A program made the position numbers and the translations under genes. This document shows positions 49,386-59,232 of a stretch of 64,000 nucleotides of DNA, one piece after another. The stretch covers positions 225,606 to 289,605 of the forward strand of contig NZ_SRMF01000002.1 of assembly GCF_004768465.1 (NCBI RefSeq), read 5' to 3'. The notes beneath the pieces were generated by a model, which saw nothing but the letters and a program-made list of their open reading frames with translations, was not told the origin of the DNA and did not search any database. Position 1 is the first letter of the stretch. The number at the start of each line of letters is the position of its first letter. This DNA comes from Natronospirillum operosum (GTDB taxonomy: Bacteria > Pseudomonadota > Gammaproteobacteria > Pseudomonadales > Natronospirillaceae).

Positions 49386-50240
49386 ATGTTCAGAACTCTG
49401 TTTGTCGCCTTGCAGTACAGTCTACCGCACCACGCCCTGAGCCGTCTTGTCGGGCGCATCGCCGCCAGCGAACGGCGCTGGCTGGCCCAGCCGCTGATAC
49501 GCGCCTTCATGGCCCGTTTTCGGGTCGACATGAGTGAGGCACAGCACCCGGACCCGGCACACTATGCCAGCTTCAACGAATTTTTCACCCGGCCACTGCG
49601 CCCGGATGCTCGCCCTCTGGCCGCCGCCAGCCAATTGCCGGCGGCGCAACTGATCTGCCCGGTGGACGGTGCGGTCAGTCAGGCCGGGCCGATACAGCAG
49701 GATACCCTGGTGCAGGCCAAGGGCCATGTCTACAGCGTCAACGCCCTGCTGGGGCGCAACAGCAACCAGCCCAGTGCGTATCAGGCCGGTCGCTTTGCCA
49801 CCATCTACCTGTCACCGCGTGACTATCACCGCATCCACATGCCCTTTACCGGCACTCTGCGGCGCATGACCTTCGTGCCCGGACGGCTGTTCAGTGTCAA
49901 CCCGACCACTACCGAGCGCGTACCCGGCCTGTTTGCCCGCAACGAGCGGGTGGTGTGCGAGTTCGAGACAGCCGCAGGCCCGGCCACCGTAGTACTGGTC
50001 GGCGCCATGATCGTGGCCAGCATTGCCACCAGTTGGGCCGGCACCATAGCCCCCCGCAAGGGTGGTCTGCAGCAGTGGGATTACGAAATAGACGCCCCGA
50101 CACTGCAGCGCGGCGATGAGCTGGGCCGCTTCCTGCTGGGTTCCACGATAGTGATCCTGACCAGTGACGCCGGTACGGACTGGACAGACAGCCTGCGCCC
50201 GGGTCAGGCAGTGCGGGTTGGCGCACCTCTGGGAGGCTGA
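49386..50240 (+). CDS. psd: Phosphatidylserine decarboxylase proenzyme
   Basis: A 284-residue Psd from the ATG at 49386. The self-cleavage motif LGST (in RFLLGSTIVIL) is present near residue 255; cleavage before Ser gives the pyruvoyl alpha-chain. HRIHMPFTG near residue 155 holds the conserved histidine. It makes phosphatidylethanolamine in the inner membrane. Confidence 0.97.
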   Translation: MFRTLFVALQYSLPHHALSRLVGRIAASERRWLAQPLIRAFMARFRVDMSEAQHPDPAHYASFNEFFTRPLRPDARPLAAASQLPAAQLICPVDGAVSQAGPIQQDTLVQAKGHVYSVNALLGRNSNQPSAYQAGRFATIYLSPRDYHRIHMPFTGTLRRMTFVPGRLFSVNPTTTERVPGLFARNERVVCEFETAAGPATVVLVGAMIVASIATSWAGTIAPRKGGLQQWDYEIDAPTLQRGDELGRFLLGSTIVILTSDAGTDWTDSLRPGQAVRVGAPLGG

Positions 50241-50378
50241 CAGGACCGCAGAACCCCGGAATTATGCAGTGGTGCCTTGACGACCCTGAGCGATACCCGC
50301 AGAATGCGGCCTGTCTGCGCTGAGGAACCGGTTTCCTCACGGTGCCGACCACGGGCTTGGCCCAAGACTGACGTTAGT

Positions 50379-51158
50379 ATGATTCAGAGACACAGCGAGC
50401 ACCCAGGCACAGTGACCGAAAAGCAAATGCAGAATGCGCCTGAAGTGCGCCCAGACACGCCGTCGAACCCGACCGATGCCCCTGTTTCCGAGGCCGCGCC
50501 TGAGTCAGCCGCTGCGTCCGAGACTGCTGCTGCCCCCGGGTCCGAAACGGCGGCGGCTGCAGCGGCCGAATCCGCCAGCCCGGGCGCTGCGCCGAATGCG
50601 CCCAAAGAGGCCCCCAAGGTGCATCCGAACCGGGCGGCTTATGACCTGCTGTCCAGTACCTACCCGCACCTCTTTGACCTGAAAGCACCCAAGCCGCTCA
50701 AAATCGGCATTCATGTCAGTCTGGCCGAAGACGGCAAGCTGTCCAAGACCAAGATCCGGCGCGCGCTGAACTTCTATGTGCGCCAGCTGGCCTATATCCG
50801 TGCCGTATCCGAAGGCGGCAAGCGCTATGATCTGCAGGGCGAAGCCGGCGAAGTCAGTGCGGAAGATGCCGCCCATGCCAAAGCCCGTGTGGAAGAGATC
50901 GAGGCGCGGCGCGCGGCCCGCAGGCAGGAGCGTCAGCAGCAACGCCGCAAGCCGGCGGAGCAGCAGCGGCGCAAGTCCGGAGGTAAAGCCGCCAGGGCAC
51001 CCCGTGCCGAAGCCGGCAAGGGCAAACCCGGCCAGGCGCCGCGTGACACCGGTCGCAAGCAGACCACCAGTGACGGGGCCAGGGCTGACAATGCCAATCC
51101 GGAAGAGCGCCTGAACGCGAAGCTGGAAAATCTGGCCCGTCGTTTCAACCGCGACTGA
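50379..51158 (+). CDS. ProQ/FinO-domain RNA-binding protein
   Basis: About 259 residues from the ATG at 50379; ATGs further in (50427) are possible and no start has a good ribosome site. Residues about 10-80 are low-complexity Ala/Pro/Glu. The ProQ/FinO core covers about 85-185 (YDLLSSTYPHLFDLKAPKPLKIGIHVSL in part, then RRALNFYVRQLAYIRAV and GGKRYDLQG). The rest is a long Arg/Gln/Lys-rich basic tail. FinO-type cores chaperone structured RNAs. The region upstream (50241-50378) has a TGAGGAA/TTCCTCA hairpin at 50321-50339 that could be a leader element. It is convergent with epmA with abutting stops. Confidence 0.85.
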   Translation: MIQRHSEHPGTVTEKQMQNAPEVRPDTPSNPTDAPVSEAAPESAAASETAAAPGSETAAAAAAESASPGAAPNAPKEAPKVHPNRAAYDLLSSTYPHLFDLKAPKPLKIGIHVSLAEDGKLSKTKIRRALNFYVRQLAYIRAVSEGGKRYDLQGEAGEVSAEDAAHAKARVEEIEARRAARRQERQQQRRKPAEQQRRKSGGKAARAPRAEAGKGKPGQAPRDTGRKQTTSDGARADNANPEERLNAKLENLARRFNRD

Positions 51159-52127
51159 TCAGGCCCGGTCCGCCGGGAAGGCCAGCACCTCTCTGATATC
51201 CCGCGTCCCGGTCAGTGCCATCAACAGCCGATCCACACCCAGCGCCACACCGGCAGTCTCCGGCAACCCGGCCTGCATGGCCTGGTCCAGGTAGCGGTCC
51301 AGTGGTGCCACATGCAGGCGGTGGCGCACGCGCCGACGCTGCTCCGCTTCAAAACGCTGTGCCTGCTCGGCGGCGTCGGTCAATTCGTAATAGCCGTTGG
51401 CGAGCTCCATCCCCTGCCAGAACAGTTCAAACCGTCGGGCGATCGGCTGGCCATCCTCCGGGTCCGGCGCAATACGAGCCAGAGCCGCCTTGCTCGCCGG
51501 CCAGTCATGAATGAACGTCAGGGAGTCGTGCGGCAGTGCCGGCTCGACCACCTCGGCCAGCCACAGGTCCAGCATCGGCTCGCGGTCTTCATCCGACCAG
51601 TCAAAGCGCTCGCGGGTGGCCTGGCGCAGCACCTTCAGATCACCGGCCAGCGGGTCGAAGCCGGCATACTGTCGAAACGCCTGCCGATAGGCCACAAAGG
51701 CAACCGGCACGGGTTGCGCATGCAACTGCTGTATCAGGTCGGCCACTTCCTGCATCAGGTCCTGCTCGGAGTAGCCCGGCTGATACCACTCCAGCATGGT
51801 GAATTCGGGATTGTGGCGCCGCCCGGACTCGCCCTTGCGAAAGACCCGACAGAGCTGCCAGATGGGCCCGCTGCCGGCCGCAAGCAGGCGCTTCATGGCG
51901 AATTCCGGCGAGGTATGCAGATAACGTGGCATGTCGGACGTATTGACCGACAGTGACTCGATCTGATGATCGGGGTTCATGGCACCGCTGAGTATGGGGG
52001 TGTCGACTTCCAGCATCCCGCGCTGTGCAAAGAACGACCGGATATCGGCATACATCCGGGCCCGACGCCGCATCATGGTCCATGATGCGGCCGGTCGCCA
52101 TGACTCTGCTGCCTCGGTGTCGCTCAT
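51159..52127 (-). CDS. epmA: EF-P beta-lysine ligase EpmA
   Basis: A 322-residue class II lysyl-tRNA-synthetase-like ligase lacking the anticodon domain. Motif 2 appears as CRVFRKGESGRRHNPEFTMLEW (in part) and motif 3 as GVALGVDRLLMAL near the C-terminus. It attaches (R)-beta-lysine made by EpmB to Lys34 of EF-P. epmA, efp and epmB lie together. Confidence 0.96.
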   Translation of the reverse strand: MSDTEAAESWRPAASWTMMRRRARMYADIRSFFAQRGMLEVDTPILSGAMNPDHQIESLSVNTSDMPRYLHTSPEFAMKRLLAAGSGPIWQLCRVFRKGESGRRHNPEFTMLEWYQPGYSEQDLMQEVADLIQQLHAQPVPVAFVAYRQAFRQYAGFDPLAGDLKVLRQATRERFDWSDEDREPMLDLWLAEVVEPALPHDSLTFIHDWPASKAALARIAPDPEDGQPIARRFELFWQGMELANGYYELTDAAEQAQRFEAEQRRRVRHRLHVAPLDRYLDQAMQAGLPETAGVALGVDRLLMALTGTRDIREVLAFPADRA

Positions 52128-52152
52128 CCGCTCAGCTCCAGGTGGGGCCGGC

Positions 52153-52722
52153 TTACTTGGCCCGCGAGACGTACTCGCCGGTACGGGTATCGACCTTGAT
52201 CACCTCGTGATTGTCGATAAACAGCGGTACCTTGACCACAGCTCCGGTGCTCAGGGTCGCCGGCTTGGTACCGCCGGTGGCGGTGTCACCGCGCACACCC
52301 GGGTCCGTTTCGACAATGTCCAGTTCGACAAAGTTGGGAGGTGTTACGGTCAGCACGGCATCATCCCAGAGAGTCACCGTGTAGACCTCCTGTTCCTTGA
52401 GCCAGTCCCTGGCCTCCCGCACGGCGGCCTCACTGGCACCGTACTGCTCGAATGAGCCATCCGTCTTCATGAAGTGCCAGAACTCGCCGTCGGTGTAGAC
52501 ATACTGCATGTCCAGATCCATCACGTCGGCCGACTCAATGGAATCACCAGACTTGAAGGTACGTTCCCAGACCCGACCGGTTTTCAGGTTTTTCAGCCTG
52601 ACCCGGTTGAACGCCTGTCCCTTGCCGGGCTTGACGAATTCGTTCTCGACGATGGTGCAGGGGTCGCCATCCAGCAACACCTTGAGACCGCCTTTGAATT
52701 CGTTGGTAGAATAGGTTGCCAT
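52153..52722 (-). CDS. efp: Elongation factor P
   Basis: A 189-residue EF-P with three beta-barrel domains. The modification site K34 is in the loop [10 protein letters not shown]. It rescues ribosomes stalled at consecutive prolines. The start is the ATG at 52722 (MATYSTNEF); the upstream in-frame extension is rejected. Confidence 0.98.
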   Translation of the reverse strand: MATYSTNEFKGGLKVLLDGDPCTIVENEFVKPGKGQAFNRVRLKNLKTGRVWERTFKSGDSIESADVMDLDMQYVYTDGEFWHFMKTDGSFEQYGASEAAVREARDWLKEQEVYTVTLWDDAVLTVTPPNFVELDIVETDPGVRGDTATGGTKPATLSTGAVVKVPLFIDNHEVIKVDTRTGEYVSRAK

Positions 52723-52795
52723 ATCACTTCCGTTCGCTAGTGTGTGCACAGCCCGGGCCCTGGCCCGAACCGACTCTGAGTTCTTGAAGATCCCT

Positions 52796-53830
52796 ATGAT
52801 AACCGGAAACCGATCGCCGTTGCAGGTCATCCCGACCGCCGAAGCGGAAAATCCTCGCTGGCAGGACCAGATTGCCGACATGATCACGGACCTACCGACG
52901 CTGCTGGCCTATTGCCGGCTGACCGACCCGCCGGCAACCCTGGCCGACATGGCAGCCAACCCCTTCCCGGTAAGGGTCACCCGCTTCTTTGCCGACCTGA
53001 TGGCGCCGGGAGACTGGCACGATCCGCTGCTGCTGCAGGTACTGCCCTGGCAGAGCGAGCAGCAGGATACGCCGGGCTACAGCACAGACCCGCTGGCCGA
53101 GGCAGACGCCACCGCACTGCCAGGGCTGATTCACAAATACCGCTCCCGGGTACTGATCGTGCCCACCAGTGCCTGTGCCATTCACTGCCGCTACTGTTTT
53201 CGCCGTCATTTCCCCTATACCGAGCATCGCCTGCGCCCGCAGCAGCGTCAGGACATCATCGACTATCTGCACGACCATGCAGAGATCAACGAGGTCATTT
53301 TCAGTGGCGGCGACCCGCTGATGCTGCAGGACAGAACGCTGCACGACTGGCTGCAGCAACTGGCAGCGGTACCCTCCCTGACCCGGGTCCGGCTGCACAG
53401 CCGACTGCCGGTGGTGCTGCCCGACCGCCTCACCGAGCCGCTGCTGAACATCCTCACCGGGACCCGCCTGCAACCGGTGCTGGTGCTGCATGCCAATCAC
53501 CCCCGGGAACTGAGTGAGCGCCTGGCACAGCGCCTGCGCCCCTGGACCCGGGCCGGCGTCACCCTGTTCAACCAGACCGTACTGCTCGGCGGTATCAACG
53601 CCACGGCAGCGGCGCAAAGCGCCCTCAGTGAACGACTGTTTGCGCTGGGGGTGCTGCCCTACTATCTGCATCAGACCGATGCAGTGGCCGGCACAGCGCA
53701 CTTTACCGTTACGGATGCCGAGGCGCAGGCGCTGCACCGGGAGCTGCAGGCGGCACTGCCCGGATTTCTGGTACCCAGACTGGTACGCGAGGTGCCAGGC
53801 GACGCCGGCAAGCGCTGGCTCCGGGTCTGA
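52796..53830 (+). CDS. epmB: EF-P beta-lysylation protein EpmB (lysine 2,3-aminomutase)
   Basis: A 344-residue radical-SAM enzyme with CAIHCRYC (C127, C131, C134) that binds the [4Fe-4S] cluster, GGDP near residue 180 and PLP-binding residues downstream. It makes (R)-beta-lysine for EpmA. It is divergent from efp across 73 nt holding a GCCCGGGCCC-type palindrome. Confidence 0.96.
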   Translation: MITGNRSPLQVIPTAEAENPRWQDQIADMITDLPTLLAYCRLTDPPATLADMAANPFPVRVTRFFADLMAPGDWHDPLLLQVLPWQSEQQDTPGYSTDPLAEADATALPGLIHKYRSRVLIVPTSACAIHCRYCFRRHFPYTEHRLRPQQRQDIIDYLHDHAEINEVIFSGGDPLMLQDRTLHDWLQQLAAVPSLTRVRLHSRLPVVLPDRLTEPLLNILTGTRLQPVLVLHANHPRELSERLAQRLRPWTRAGVTLFNQTVLLGGINATAAAQSALSERLFALGVLPYYLHQTDAVAGTAHFTVTDAEAQALHRELQAALPGFLVPRLVREVPGDAGKRWLRV

Positions 53831-53893
53831 GCTTGCTCCGCCCGGGTCATGATGCCACTATTGAAGTAACCCGTTTACGGCGCAAGAAAAGTG

Positions 53894-55624
53894 ATGTCCC
53901 AGAACCCGCAACCTTACCTCGCTCTGGTGGAACCGTCCCGGACTTCGCTGTCCTATGCGCCGTCCAGACCCAGACTGCTGGCCGAGTGGGTCGATCAGTT
54001 GCCCAAGGTGAACCACGCCGAGACCAGCCACAGGCTGTACAAGGCCATCCGGGAAATCAATCAGCTGAAATGCAGCCCGGCTGATCGGCTGGAGTTGCTG
54101 GACATTCTGGCACCGGAAATAGAGCACGCGGCAGACGGCCTGTTCCGCCGCTATCTGGAACGTCCCTTTGCGCTGGATGAGATGGAGCGCAAGGTACTCA
54201 GTCTGACCCATGGCATGGCCATAGAACTGGGCGCCGGCTACAAGGAGGTTGCCCAGGCCACCGCGGGCGGCTGGGGCCTGGGCCGCAAGGACATGGCCGC
54301 ACGCGCCCTGCACCACTGTATCTGGTCCATACTGCCCAACCTCTACCGCATGTTTTCTCTCTATCTGCCCGCACCCAAGGGGTTCTGGCGCGAGCTCCAC
54401 GACCTGTATCAATTGGGCCTGCAGCTTGATTCCGGCACCAGGCCCTTCGACTGGAACGGCCACAGCCGGACCCTGAACCAGGCCTATCAGGCCGCGTTGC
54501 TGTTCAGCATTGCACAGCCCTTTCAACTGCAGCGCCATGAACTGGACCCGCTGTTTCAGGCCTGCGTGGCCTGGGCGCCCGGCGCCCAACTGGAAAAAGC
54601 CGGCCAGGGCGGGATCTATGTGGTCGACCTGACCCGGGATCAGGGACCGAGCCAGCTCAGCCACGACACCACGCTGCACGGCAACCTGATCAGCCTCTAC
54701 ACCGGCGACCTGGTCACCCAGTTGCAGACGCCCCAAAGCCTGCCTGCGGTGCCGAACATGACCGAACGGCTGCGTGACCATCTGGGCATGGCCTGGGACC
54801 GGGCCCAGCCGCGCGCCTTTCAGCGCAAGCCGACCCAGGGCGCAGTGACCGTCACGCTGGGCCTGTCAGCGGTACACAGTCAGCTCTGCGGCGGTCACAG
54901 TTTCAGTCATTTTCTGGCGGCCTATGCCGACTATCTGCCACCCGATGATGGCCGGGACAGTCGTTTCCAGGCGCGCGACACCCTGGCCACCCGGCAGAGT
55001 CAGGACGCCTGGGATCAGTCCCACGACGCCGCGCGCGACCTTGCCCCGGATGCGGCGGCCGATACGCCTGACACCACAGCAGAAACCGCCGCAGAGGTGA
55101 TGGAATACCCTGCCACGGCAGTGAACATGAGCCCCCGCGGGTTCTGCCTGCACTGGCCCGACCCGGTACCCGAACACCTGATCATGGGCGAAGTGATCAG
55201 TGTAAAGGCTGAGAATGCATCCCACCGGACCATTGGCCTGCTGCGCTGGCTGCGCCAGTATCGCGGATCCGGCGTCCGTGGTGGCGTTGAGCTGCTGTCG
55301 CCCCAGGCTGAAGCCTGTGCGGTCAGGGTAGTGAATACCAGCGGCCCCAACAGTGATTTTCTGCGCGCCATCCTGCTGCCGGAAATCAACGCCGTGGCAC
55401 AGCCTGAGTCCGTGGTCATGCCGCGTCTGCAGGTCAGGGCCGGCCAGAAGATTCTGTTGTATCGCAATGGTCGCCAGCAGGCCTATCGCCTGCTGCACAA
55501 GATCAATGAAACCAGCGCCGCCGGGCAGTTTTCGATTGCCCCGGCCGGTCCGACGGAAGCCGACCGACCCAAGGCTCAGAAGGATCTGGACTTGCAGAAT
55601 GACCCGCTGTGGAGACCCGTCTGA
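53894..55624 (+). CDS. Divergent PilZ-domain-like protein upstream of fimX
   Basis: A 576-residue protein I do not recognise by name. By position it corresponds to the gene between psd and fimX in Pseudomonas. Residues about 1-350 are a mostly helical domain with no visible catalytic motif. The C-terminal third (about 400-560) contains a region like PilZ: NMSPRGFCLHW (N-x-S-x-x-G) followed by RTIGLLRWLRQ and RGGVELLSP. PilZ domains bind c-di-GMP, but the leading RxxxR is not clear, so binding is inference. Start ATG at 53894; a GTG at 53891 is also in frame. Confidence 0.75.
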   Translation: MSQNPQPYLALVEPSRTSLSYAPSRPRLLAEWVDQLPKVNHAETSHRLYKAIREINQLKCSPADRLELLDILAPEIEHAADGLFRRYLERPFALDEMERKVLSLTHGMAIELGAGYKEVAQATAGGWGLGRKDMAARALHHCIWSILPNLYRMFSLYLPAPKGFWRELHDLYQLGLQLDSGTRPFDWNGHSRTLNQAYQAALLFSIAQPFQLQRHELDPLFQACVAWAPGAQLEKAGQGGIYVVDLTRDQGPSQLSHDTTLHGNLISLYTGDLVTQLQTPQSLPAVPNMTERLRDHLGMAWDRAQPRAFQRKPTQGAVTVTLGLSAVHSQLCGGHSFSHFLAAYADYLPPDDGRDSRFQARDTLATRQSQDAWDQSHDAARDLAPDAAADTPDTTAETAAEVMEYPATAVNMSPRGFCLHWPDPVPEHLIMGEVISVKAENASHRTIGLLRWLRQYRGSGVRGGVELLSPQAEACAVRVVNTSGPNSDFLRAILLPEINAVAQPESVVMPRLQVRAGQKILLYRNGRQQAYRLLHKINETSAAGQFSIAPAGPTEADRPKAQKDLDLQNDPLWRPV

Positions 55625-55695
55625 GACGGCAAACACAGCCTCATTGAACCCGACAAGACTCAGATCCGCCGCACACACATGCGGATCCGCAAACC

Positions 55696-57810
55696 ATGGA
55701 GACGCAACCGGCCACCATGAATGCCGACGCCAACATACCGACCAGCTGCAAGCAAAAGGCCGTTCTGAACCTGCTGATGCTGCACCGAAGCCAGAACGAA
55801 GCCGAACCCCTGATCAACAGCCTGCGCGATGCCGGCCAGTCCACCCGCAGTCAGTTTATTGCCTCCACCGACGAGTTGGCCGAGAAACTGGCCGAGCAGG
55901 GCTCCGATGTGGTCTGCGTACATCTGGACAGCGAAGCCGTCGACGCACGCCAGGCCATCGAGCTGCTGCGCCGTCAGGGCCGCGACCTGCCCATTATCGG
56001 GCTGACCGGTGACCCGTCAGCCGCCACCCTGGAGGCCGCCTTTGCCCAGGGGGTAGAAGACGTCGTTGCGGATGAATTCTCGGCCCACTTCGTACATGCC
56101 GTGCTGCGGGCCCACCGCAATCTGCTGAGCCGACGCCAGCAACGTGAACTCGAACTGCGGCTGCAGGAATCCCAGCGGCGCTGCCAGCTGCTGCTGGATG
56201 AATCCCGGGATGCCATTGCCTATGTCCATGAAGGCATGCACATCTACGCCAACCAGGCCTACCGGGAGCTGTTTGGCTATGATGACATGGAGGAGCTGTC
56301 CTGCATGCCGCTGGTCGACCTGGTCCGTACCGACCCGCCCAGGCAGCTCAAGAACGAACTGAAAAAGGTCGGCCAGGGTGACAAGACCCGGTTCCGGGCG
56401 CAGGGGGAGCACGAAAGCGGCGAGCATTTCAATGCCACCCTGGACATCAGCCCCGCAGCCTATGAAGGCGAACCCTGTATCCAGATCGTGATCCGCAAGT
56501 CCAATGTCGATGCGGAGGCCCTGCAGGCCAAGGTCCGGGAGATGGCGACCTATGATACCCAGACCAACCTGCACAACCGGGCCTACTTCGATGAGCGTCT
56601 GCAGGAAATTGTCGCCGAAGCGGCCCGACAGGGCACCCAGCATACGTTGCTGTTCCTGCAGGTGGCCAACTTCAATGACCTGAAATCCGAACTCGGCATT
56701 GCCGGTGCCGATATCGTGCTGGCGGATGTGGCGGAAATACTGCGCACAGCCTTCAGCGAGGCGCGGGTGATTGCACGTTTCCTCGATGATGTCTTTACCC
56801 TGATCTGCAGGCAGTCCCTGCAGGACAGTGAAGACGCTGTAACCGGGGTGATTCAGCGGCTGACCGACCATCTGTTCGAGGTCAGCGGCAAGACCGCTCA
56901 GGTGCAGCTGCATGCGGGCCTGATCAGTATCGATGAAACCCATCATGACCCGACCGAGGCCGTGACGCATGCCCATGAGGCCTGCATGCTGGCCATCAAG
57001 GCCGGCCGGCCCTGCCGCCTCTGGGAGCCGGGTGCACAAACCGCAGCAGACAATACCATCACGGCGCAGCTGCGCGAGGCACTGGCCGCCGACGAGCTCA
57101 GCATCCTGTTCCAGCCGGTGATGAACCTGCGCCGGGGCAGCGAAGAGAACTACGAGGTTCTGGTGCGCCTGCACGGAACCCGGGATGAAACCCTGATCGA
57201 GCCGCAGGAATTCCTGGACGCGGCTGATGTCGCCGATCTCAGCCGCGATCTGGACCGCTGGGTGTTCCGCCGGACCGTGGTCGAACTGGCCGAACATCGC
57301 CGCAGCCGGTCGGCCGCCACGCGCGCTTTCATCCATCTGACCGCAGCCTCGGTGCAGGACCCGACCTTCCTGCCCTGGGCCAACAAGGTGCTGCGTGAAC
57401 AGCGCCTGCCAGGCGATGCCATCGTCTTCCAGGTCTCGGAACGGGTCGCCCATACCTATCTGAAGATGCTCAAGGCTTTCGTCAAGGGCATCAATGTGTT
57501 GCACGCCGGGCTGGCAGTCATCCGCTTCGGGCACCAGCAGCACAACGATGCGCTGTTCCGGCATCTGAAGATCGACTACATCAAGGTGGACCCGGGCTTT
57601 ATTCGTGACCTGGATCAGAAGACCAACATGGAGCGGCTGAGCGGCATCCTGCAGCAGATCCACCAGCACGAGGTGGCTTCCATAGTGCCGCATATCGAAA
57701 GTGCTGCCGTGCTGGGCAATCTGTGGCCGCTCGGCGTGCACTACGTGCAGGGCTACTACCTGCAGGCGCCGGCGCAGAGCATGGACTTCACCTTCGAGGA
57801 AGACGACTGA
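55696..57810 (+). CDS. fimX: FimX-like degenerate REC-PAS-GGDEF-EAL protein
   Basis: At 704 residues this matches FimX in length and domain order: receiver-like (about 25-130), PAS (about 150-270), GGDEF (about 285-440), EAL (about 450-690). The GGDEF signature is replaced by RFLDDVF and the EAL motif reads EVLVRLHG, as in FimX, where the EAL binds c-di-GMP without cleaving it. FimX controls type IV pilus assembly and twitching. Its 72-nt upstream gap contains an inverted repeat GATCCGC/GCGGATC (55663-55687). The start could be the second ATG at 55717. Confidence 0.87.
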   Translation: METQPATMNADANIPTSCKQKAVLNLLMLHRSQNEAEPLINSLRDAGQSTRSQFIASTDELAEKLAEQGSDVVCVHLDSEAVDARQAIELLRRQGRDLPIIGLTGDPSAATLEAAFAQGVEDVVADEFSAHFVHAVLRAHRNLLSRRQQRELELRLQESQRRCQLLLDESRDAIAYVHEGMHIYANQAYRELFGYDDMEELSCMPLVDLVRTDPPRQLKNELKKVGQGDKTRFRAQGEHESGEHFNATLDISPAAYEGEPCIQIVIRKSNVDAEALQAKVREMATYDTQTNLHNRAYFDERLQEIVAEAARQGTQHTLLFLQVANFNDLKSELGIAGADIVLADVAEILRTAFSEARVIARFLDDVFTLICRQSLQDSEDAVTGVIQRLTDHLFEVSGKTAQVQLHAGLISIDETHHDPTEAVTHAHEACMLAIKAGRPCRLWEPGAQTAADNTITAQLREALAADELSILFQPVMNLRRGSEENYEVLVRLHGTRDETLIEPQEFLDAADVADLSRDLDRWVFRRTVVELAEHRRSRSAATRAFIHLTAASVQDPTFLPWANKVLREQRLPGDAIVFQVSERVAHTYLKMLKAFVKGINVLHAGLAVIRFGHQQHNDALFRHLKIDYIKVDPGFIRDLDQKTNMERLSGILQQIHQHEVASIVPHIESAAVLGNLWPLGVHYVQGYYLQAPAQSMDFTFEEDD

Positions 57811-57823
57811 GCGCTCAGTCGTC
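57802..57823. repeat. Perfect 22-bp palindrome holding both stop codons of fimX and serB
   Basis: GACGACTGAGC and its exact reverse complement abut at 57812/57813. Both flanking genes end Asp-Asp-stop and their TGA codons lie inside the arms, 4 nt apart. It can form a hairpin in either mRNA and is placed as a bidirectional terminator, without U-runs. Confidence 0.75.
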
Positions 57824-59053
57824 GGTCAGCTGGTGCTGTTCCTTGAATCCCAGCAGGTAGAGAATGCCATCCAGGCCCATGGTACTGAGCGCCTGCCGGG
57901 CATTCTGCTGCACGATCGGCTTGGCCCGGAAAGCAATGCCCAGACCCGCCGCATGCAGCATGGGGAGGTCATTGGCACCGTCGCCGACGGCAATGACCTG
58001 CTCCAGTGAGATCTGCTCGCGCGCTGCTATCTCGCGCAACAGGTCAGCCTTGCGCTGCCCGTCGACGATGGGGGTGGTCACCTCGCCGGTCAGGCGGCCG
58101 TCGGCATCGAATGTCAGCTGGTTGGCATAGACATAATCGATACCCAGTTGCCGCTGCAGATACTCGCCAAAATAGGTAAACCCGCCGGACAGGATGGCGG
58201 TCTTGTAGCCCAGCGCCCGCACATGCCTGATCAGGCGTTCTGCGCCCTCGGTAATCGGCAGCCGGGCGGCCACCTCGGCCAGCACGGATTCATCCAGGCC
58301 GCGCAGCAGCGCCATGCGCTGGCGGAAACTCTGCTGAAAATCCAGTTCGCCCTGCATGGCGCGTTCGGTAATTGCCGCTACCTCAGCCCCCACGCCAGCC
58401 GCCGCCGCCAGCTCGTCGATCACCTCGGTTTCGATCAGGGTGGAGTCCATGTCGAAGCAGATCAGGCGCCGATTGCGCCGATACAGGGTGTCTTCCTGAA
58501 AGGCAATGTCCACATCCAGGTCAGCCGCCGCCTGTACAAAGCGTGAGCGCATCACGTCGGCATCCACCGGATCCCCGCGCAGGGATATTTCCACACAGGC
58601 GCGACTGGCCGCATCGGCCTGACCCAGCGGCACACGCCCGGACAGACGCACGATGTCGTCAATATTCAGCCCCTGTTCCGCCACCACCTCGGCCATGCGG
58701 GCAAAGTGCACTGCCGTGATCTTGCGCGCCAGCAGGGTCACGATGTATCGCTTCTTGCCCTGACCGCCGACCCAATGCTCGTAATCGGCGGCCGAAACCG
58801 GCGTGAACTGCACGCTCACGCCCATCTCATGGCCCTTGAACAGCAGATCCTTCAGCACCGAGCTGGACTGAGCGCCCGGAGGCAGTTCAATCAGCATGCC
58901 CAGATTGAGCTGTTCATGGATCACCGACTGGCCAATATCCAGAATGGCAATGCCGTGCTGCGCCAGCAACTCGGAGAAGGCCAGCGTCAGCCCACGACGA
59001 TCCGAGCCGGCCACCCGGAGCAGTATGACTTCAGAAGTATCGGCCACAGACAT
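57815..59053 (-). CDS. serB: Phosphoserine phosphatase
   Basis: A 412-residue SerB with two N-terminal ACT-like domains (about residues 8-180) and a C-terminal HAD phosphatase: CFDMDSTLIETEVID near residue 205 gives the nucleophile Asp, LSGGFTYF the Ser, and VGDGANDLPML the metal site. It makes L-serine. The long form with ACT domains is the Pseudomonas type. Confidence 0.96.
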   Translation of the reverse strand: MSVADTSEVILLRVAGSDRRGLTLAFSELLAQHGIAILDIGQSVIHEQLNLGMLIELPPGAQSSSVLKDLLFKGHEMGVSVQFTPVSAADYEHWVGGQGKKRYIVTLLARKITAVHFARMAEVVAEQGLNIDDIVRLSGRVPLGQADAASRACVEISLRGDPVDADVMRSRFVQAAADLDVDIAFQEDTLYRRNRRLICFDMDSTLIETEVIDELAAAAGVGAEVAAITERAMQGELDFQQSFRQRMALLRGLDESVLAEVAARLPITEGAERLIRHVRALGYKTAILSGGFTYFGEYLQRQLGIDYVYANQLTFDADGRLTGEVTTPIVDGQRKADLLREIAAREQISLEQVIAVGDGANDLPMLHAAGLGIAFRAKPIVQQNARQALSTMGLDGILYLLGFKEQHQLTDD

Positions 59054-59061
59054 GGGCCGAC

Positions 59062-59232
59062 TTACTGGCTGTCCAGCAGTTTGCTGGCCTTCTCGACCCG
59101 AGCGCGCAGCTCTGCAATCAGATCATCGGCTTCATGCGTGGACAGGGCACGGATGCAGTCCGGGCTCAGCATGAACAGCCCGTGACCGATGGCGTCCAGT
59201 TCTTCTTTGATCTGTTGCTTGGCATCACTCAT
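59062..59232 (-). CDS. Small hypothetical protein (56 aa)
   Basis: ATG at 59232, TAA at 59062. The product MSDAKQQIKEELDAIGHGLF and onward is mostly helical and charged and has no membrane segment; it contains HGLFMLSPDCIRALS in the centre. An AGAGGA ribosome site lies 7 nt upstream. It precedes serB by 8 nt on the same strand, so it is probably co-transcribed. I do not recognise it; coding is supported by the good ribosome site and tight spacing. Confidence 0.65.
   Translation of the reverse strand: MSDAKQQIKEELDAIGHGLFMLSPDCIRALSTHEADDLIAELRARVEKASKLLDSQ

Noticed and set aside
56017-57741. A 574-codon minus-strand frame across fimX
   Set aside because: Shadow frame; the plus-strand product has clear PAS, GGDEF and EAL features.
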